Below the pieces are notes generated by a model. The model made no database searches, was not told the origin of the DNA, and worked only from the letters and a program-made list of their open reading frames with translations. 17,480 nucleotides of DNA from an uncultured Clostridia bacterium (GTDB taxonomy: Bacteria; Bacillota; Clostridia; Oscillospirales; Oscillospiraceae), in contig CAMGCA010000011.1 of the NCBI GenBank assembly GCA_946011705.1, forward strand, positions 1 through 17,480, in the 5' to 3' direction. Position numbers and translations under genes: made by a program. Below, piece after piece: positions 14,408 to 17,480 of this stretch (within the stretch, counting starts at the first letter, position 1; the number at the start of each line of letters is the position of its first letter).

Positions 14408-15394
14408 TTGTATAACCAGCACATCTCAAAAATTCAACATGCGTTGGCGGATCTCCCGGAAGGCTTGCTGCTGGAGGAGCACTATTCCGCTGCTGGCAGG
14501 AAATGCGGTGACGATCACACAGATGCCATTCTACAAGGCAAAGGCAAAAAGGCCTCATGGGACATCTTCCCCGGTGTGACCCTTGTCTTTCAAGACTATC
14601 TGGCCCAACAGGTCTCCTGCCGCCACGAAGCAGAGAGCGACCTGCTGGAGATTAATTACTGCCGCTATGGACGCATCGGCTGGAATATGAAAGACGGCAG
14701 TTCCATTTATCTCGGCCCCGGTGATTTCTCCCTGCATACCAGGCAGCTCTGTGCCGGCTCGGTCATGACATTTCCCGTGGGGCATTTTGAGGGGCTGGCC
14801 ATCTATGTGGATTTGTCCCGGTTTGACCCACCTGACCTGCTCCGAGGAACAGATGTGACAGGCCGGACATTGATGGAAAAATTCTGCTCTCACGGTTCGT
14901 CTGCAACGCTTATGGGAAATGAAAAAACAGAGGCCATTTTCAGCCGCTTCTATGAGCAGCCGGAGTCGCTTCGGCAGGCATATTTCATGCTGAAGATCAT
15001 GGAGCTTTTTCTCTATCTCAGCACAGTTCCTTTGTCCAAACGAAATGTAGATCAATATCAGACGGAACAAGTGGAGATTGCCCGCCGCGTCCACGACTAT
15101 GTTTTGGAGAACTTAGAGCAGCGCACCACGATTCAGGAACTGTCGCAGCGGTATTTGATCAATCCAACCACTTTGAAGGCCGTGTTTAAAGCAGTCTATG
15201 GCGAGTCCCTTGCCGCCCACATGAATGAGCACCGCATGGAGAAAGCGGCGCTGCTGCTCACGCAGACCAGGGACAGCATTGCAGAGATTGCCCAGGCTGT
15301 TGGCTATGAAAGCCAGAGCCGTTTTTCCGTCGTGTTTCGGGAGACCTATGAGATGTCCCCACTGGAATACCGGAAACTGCACATGCAGCGCTGA
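14408..15394 (+). CDS. AraC-family transcriptional regulator (PchR-like layout)
   Basis: A 328-aa protein. The C-terminal AraC DNA-binding domain (about 222-325) has two helix-turn-helix units: TIQELSQRYLINPTTLKAVF (240-260) and SIAEIAQAVGYESQSRFSVVF, 289-310, with the GY...S.FSxxF signature and MSPLEYRK end. The N-terminal region (about 50-200) is a beta-rich sensor-like domain (CRYGRIGWNMKDG, LGPGDFSLHT), resembling the PchR/YtdP type regulators often found near siderophore or efflux genes. The ligand is unknown. It starts with TTG, supported by AGGGAG 4 nt upstream, and follows the arsR stop by 24 nt, so it may be co-transcribed and linked to metal status. No target gene is evident in the window. 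Confidence 0.82.
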   Translation: MYNQHISKIQHALADLPEGLLLEEHYSAAGRKCGDDHTDAILQGKGKKASWDIFPGVTLVFQDYLAQQVSCRHEAESDLLEINYCRYGRIGWNMKDGSSIYLGPGDFSLHTRQLCAGSVMTFPVGHFEGLAIYVDLSRFDPPDLLRGTDVTGRTLMEKFCSHGSSATLMGNEKTEAIFSRFYEQPESLRQAYFMLKIMELFLYLSTVPLSKRNVDQYQTEQVEIARRVHDYVLENLEQRTTIQELSQRYLINPTTLKAVFKAVYGESLAAHMNEHRMEKAALLLTQTRDSIAEIAQAVGYESQSRFSVVFRETYEMSPLEYRKLHMQR

Positions 15395-15426
15395 TTGACA
15401 GAGCGTCAAACCGTTTCAAAGAAAGG

Positions 15427-15452
15427 GCAGGCCAGTCAAAGGACTGACCTGC
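15427..15452. terminator. Bidirectional terminator between convergent AraC and sensor-kinase genes
   Basis: GCAGGCCAGTC (15427-15437) pairs with GACTGACCTGC (15442-15452) with one mismatch around an AAAG loop. The plus strand continues TTCTCTTTCGTATTTTT and the minus strand continues CCTTTCTTTG. Both neighbouring genes end toward it. Confidence 0.8.
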
Positions 15453-15467
15453 TTCTCTTTCGTATTT

Positions 15468-16862
15468 TTACAGCGGCAGACAAATTGTAAACTTTGAACC
15501 CTTTCCTTCGATACTTTCCGCCGTAATGGTTCCACCGTGCGCTCCCACAATGGTTTTTGTAATAGCCAGCCCGATTCCCATGCCGCCGGTTTGCTGGCTT
15601 CTGGATGGGTCTACCCGATAAAACCGCTCGAACAACTGAGAGAGGTGTTCTGCCGGAATACCCTCGCCCGTATCCGATACCGACAACTGGATGGAACCGG
15701 CCTCCTGCCGGCCTTCCAGCCTGACCGTCCCGCCTTCCGGCGTGGCTCGCAGTGCGTTGGAGACAAGGTTAGTCAGACATTGTTTGATGCGGTCGTGGTC
15801 GCATACCATACTAATATCTTTCGGATCAGTACCCAGAGTAAGGGAGACTCCCTTGCTCTGAAATCTGGCCAGAAAGTCAAGGCGAATGTCCTCAAGCAAT
15901 GCGGCAACAGGCGTAGGTTCCAAATGCAGTTCAATCTGTCCACTTTCCAAATTGGACAATTCCTGAAGCTGCTCCACCAAGCGGGTCAGCCGAAGGATCT
16001 CATCCCGATAACCCTGAAACAGTTCAGGGGACGGCTCCCATACACCGTCAATTACCGCTTCCACATGGCTTTGCAGATTGGTCAGCGGTGTGCGCAGTTC
16101 GTGTGCTACATCTGCCGTCAGACGGCGCTTTTGCTGTTCCCGCAGTTTAAGAGTCTCTGACATCTCGTTGATAGACTGCGTGAGAGAAACCAACTCTTTT
16201 GTCATGGTCTTTGTCTCAATTTTTTGCCCATAGTTGCCTTCTGCAATGCCGTGAGCCACTTCGACCGCTGCTGAAATCGGTCGCGCGATGCGCTTCGCAG
16301 CAAAGAAAGCAAGAACCAACGCCATAAGCAGGAATGCGGTCCCAAGCCCAAGGGTCACACGGTTCAGTGCATTGAGGAGTGCCAACGCATCATCATCCAA
16401 CGCATAGGGGCTGTAATACCCAATCGTAAGGTATCCTGTTGGCGTTCCGGCATAGGACAGATCGTAGGTATACTCTGAGTAACCTCCATTGAAGGAGGGG
16501 TATCGGCTGTGCATATTTTCTTCCGCGTGCTGCAGAGCAATTTGGCACTCCTGCGCCTTGTGTACGGAGATATCCCAGTCCACCTCACCGTTTCGTGCCT
16601 GCACATGGACGATCAGCCCGTTTTGCAAGGCCGCATTGCCGATTACTTCCAATGCGTCGATGTTGTAGCCTTGGCTTTCCGGCAGATACTGCTCCTCAAT
16701 CTGCTGGATGATCTGTTGGATTTGGCTCTGACGCTGGTCGTTGGCATAATGAGCAAACAGGCTATCCATGGTCAGATTGAACAGGATCGTAATCGAACCG
16801 AGAGAGAACAGCAGCAGAACGGAAAAGTAGACGGTCAGCTTTGTTTTGAGAGAATGTACCAT
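15468..16862 (-). CDS. HAMP-type sensor histidine kinase
   Basis: A 464-aa membrane kinase. TM1 about 8-30, an extracytoplasmic sensor loop (about 31-167), TM2 about 168-189, HAMP about 187-240, and a HisKA dimer domain with phospho-acceptor H254 (DVAHELRTPL). The ATPase domain has an N box (NLVSNAL, 366-372), G1 DTGEGIP (397-403), an F box (FERFYRV) and G2 GMGIGLA. It phosphorylates the response regulator encoded immediately upstream. The sensor loop has no recognised domain. ATG at 16862 with AGGAGG about 8 nt upstream, 16 nt after the regulator stop. The overall type is BaeS/PhoR-like, with no PAS domain, so it is not a WalK. Signal unknown; role in envelope or metal stress is possible from context only. 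Confidence 0.9.
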   Translation of the reverse strand: MVHSLKTKLTVYFSVLLLFSLGSITILFNLTMDSLFAHYANDQRQSQIQQIIQQIEEQYLPESQGYNIDALEVIGNAALQNGLIVHVQARNGEVDWDISVHKAQECQIALQHAEENMHSRYPSFNGGYSEYTYDLSYAGTPTGYLTIGYYSPYALDDDALALLNALNRVTLGLGTAFLLMALVLAFFAAKRIARPISAAVEVAHGIAEGNYGQKIETKTMTKELVSLTQSINEMSETLKLREQQKRRLTADVAHELRTPLTNLQSHVEAVIDGVWEPSPELFQGYRDEILRLTRLVEQLQELSNLESGQIELHLEPTPVAALLEDIRLDFLARFQSKGVSLTLGTDPKDISMVCDHDRIKQCLTNLVSNALRATPEGGTVRLEGRQEAGSIQLSVSDTGEGIPAEHLSQLFERFYRVDPSRSQQTGGMGIGLAITKTIVGAHGGTITAESIEGKGSKFTICLPL

Positions 16863-16878
16863 CCGGTGCTCCTCCTCA

Positions 16879-17480
16879 TCAACCCTGGAACTGATAGCCT
16901 ACACCATGTACGGTCACAATAAACGCGGGGTCGTGCCGGTCTGGTTCAATCTTGCTACGAAGGCTTTTGATGTAAGTGTCTATACTTCGGTTATAGCCGT
17001 CGTAATCATCACCTAACGCAAACAATATCAGCTGCTCTCTGGTGAAGATCCGTTTCGGAGCCTTTGCCAGCGTCCGCAGAATCTGATATTCCGTCGGTGT
17101 CAGATGAATGGGCGTTCCTTCTTTCAGAACAGTCTTATTATTGAAATCAATCACCAGATATCCGTCCCGATAGGAGACCGGAACACTCAGCAGTTCATCA
17201 CTCTCCGCTCTCCGCAGTACAGCCCCGACCTTGGCCACTACAACACGCGGGCTGAACGGCTTTGTCAGATAATCATCCGCGCCGACTTCCAGTCCATCCA
17301 AAATATCCTGCTCCTGACTTTTGGCCGTGAGCATGATAATGGGGATGCGGTACTGCGCCCGTATCTGTTCGCAGAGTTTTTCACCCGGTATGTCCGGGAG
17401 CATCAGATCCAACAGTATCAGGCTGATTGGATGAAGCTGGAGCAGTTCCAGCGTGGTTTTCCCATCATGTGCTACTATGG
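16879..17480 (-). CDS. OmpR-family response regulator (5' end beyond window)
   Basis: Partial gene, open through the right edge. The visible part is the receiver domain from its second helix onward: phospho-acceptor Asp in LILLDLMLPDIPG, then the conserved Thr (IIMLTAKS) and Lys (YLTKPFSP). A winged-helix trans_reg_C domain follows (LTPTEYQILRTLAKAP, SIDTYIKSLRSKIEP, VHGVGYQF). The N-terminal acidic pair and first strand lie outside the window. An internal TTG at 17412 would remove the acceptor region's N-terminal strands and is not the start. It is transcribed with, and upstream of, the kinase gene (16 nt gap). The C-terminal recognition region differs from WalR, so it is unlikely to bind the TGTAAC box at 6929. 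Confidence 0.9.
   Translation of the reverse strand, partial: IVAHDGKTTLELLQLHPISLILLDLMLPDIPGEKLCEQIRAQYRIPIIMLTAKSQEQDILDGLEVGADDYLTKPFSPRVVVAKVGAVLRRAESDELLSVPVSYRDGYLVIDFNNKTVLKEGTPIHLTPTEYQILRTLAKAPKRIFTREQLILFALGDDYDGYNRSIDTYIKSLRSKIEPDRHDPAFIVTVHGVGYQFQG

Noticed and set aside
15395..15409. Small palindrome TTGAC-agagc-GTCAA right after the AraC stop
   Set aside because: Only five base pairs; the better hairpin 20 nt downstream explains termination.
15468..17480. The two-component pair as WalK/WalR, which would match the box at 6929
   Set aside because: The kinase lacks a PAS domain and the regulator's DNA-binding region does not read like WalR.
1..17480. CRISPR arrays, tRNA or rRNA genes, insertion sequences and attachment sites
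   Set aside because: None was seen on reading both strands; no regularly spaced direct repeats and no transposase or integrase motifs.

Overview
The window looks like a chromosomal segment of a gut-type Firmicute in class Clostridia, plausibly an Oscillospiraceae relative such as Flavonifractor, Pseudoflavonifractor or Oscillibacter. The reasons are moderately high GC, strong AGGAGG-type ribosome binding sites, single-membrane architecture (a DUF1385/YqhQ protein, a LysM-G5-M23 wall peptidase) and Clostridia-style ArsR/P1B-ATPase genes. No RNA gene, CRISPR array, IS element or prophage gene was seen.

Layout. (1) 105-6754, minus strand: a tight five-gene unit. In transcription order it encodes a membrane-anchored double-parvulin foldase, a DUF1385/YqhQ membrane protein, a cation-diffusion-facilitator (CDF) transporter fused in frame to an HflK-type SPFH domain, HflC, and a second, ordinary HflK. 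The first three genes overlap. The unit reads as an extracytoplasmic and membrane protein quality-control operon with a built-in divalent-metal transporter, and it is the most unusual thing here. (2) 6755-6970: a divergent control region with a 19-bp perfect inverted repeat, a candidate promoter for the foldase unit, and a perfect WalR-type box just upstream of the next gene. (3) 6971-8308, plus: a secreted LysM/G5/M23 wall peptidase. (4) 8512-11138, plus: a MoxR-type AAA ATPase and a VWA-domain protein overlapping by one base, behind a near-consensus promoter, with no obvious client gene beside them. (5) 11265-14383: a metal-efflux cassette. On the minus strand are a stand-alone HMA metallochaperone, a P1B (Zn/Cd/Pb-type) ATPase lacking its own N-terminal HMA domain, and an ArsR repressor. 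A second ArsR gene lies divergently on the plus strand, followed by an AraC-family regulator (14408-15394). (6) 15468-17480, minus: an HAMP-type sensor kinase and an OmpR-family response regulator that runs off the right edge.

How it fits together. Two of the blocks handle divalent metals: the CDF-HflK fusion exports across the membrane next to HflK/C scaffolds, and the P1B ATPase/HMA/ArsR cassette gives inducible detoxification. The wall peptidase and the foldase unit diverge from one intergenic region, so envelope maintenance may be co-ordinated there. All functional statements rest on motifs read by eye; no database search was run.
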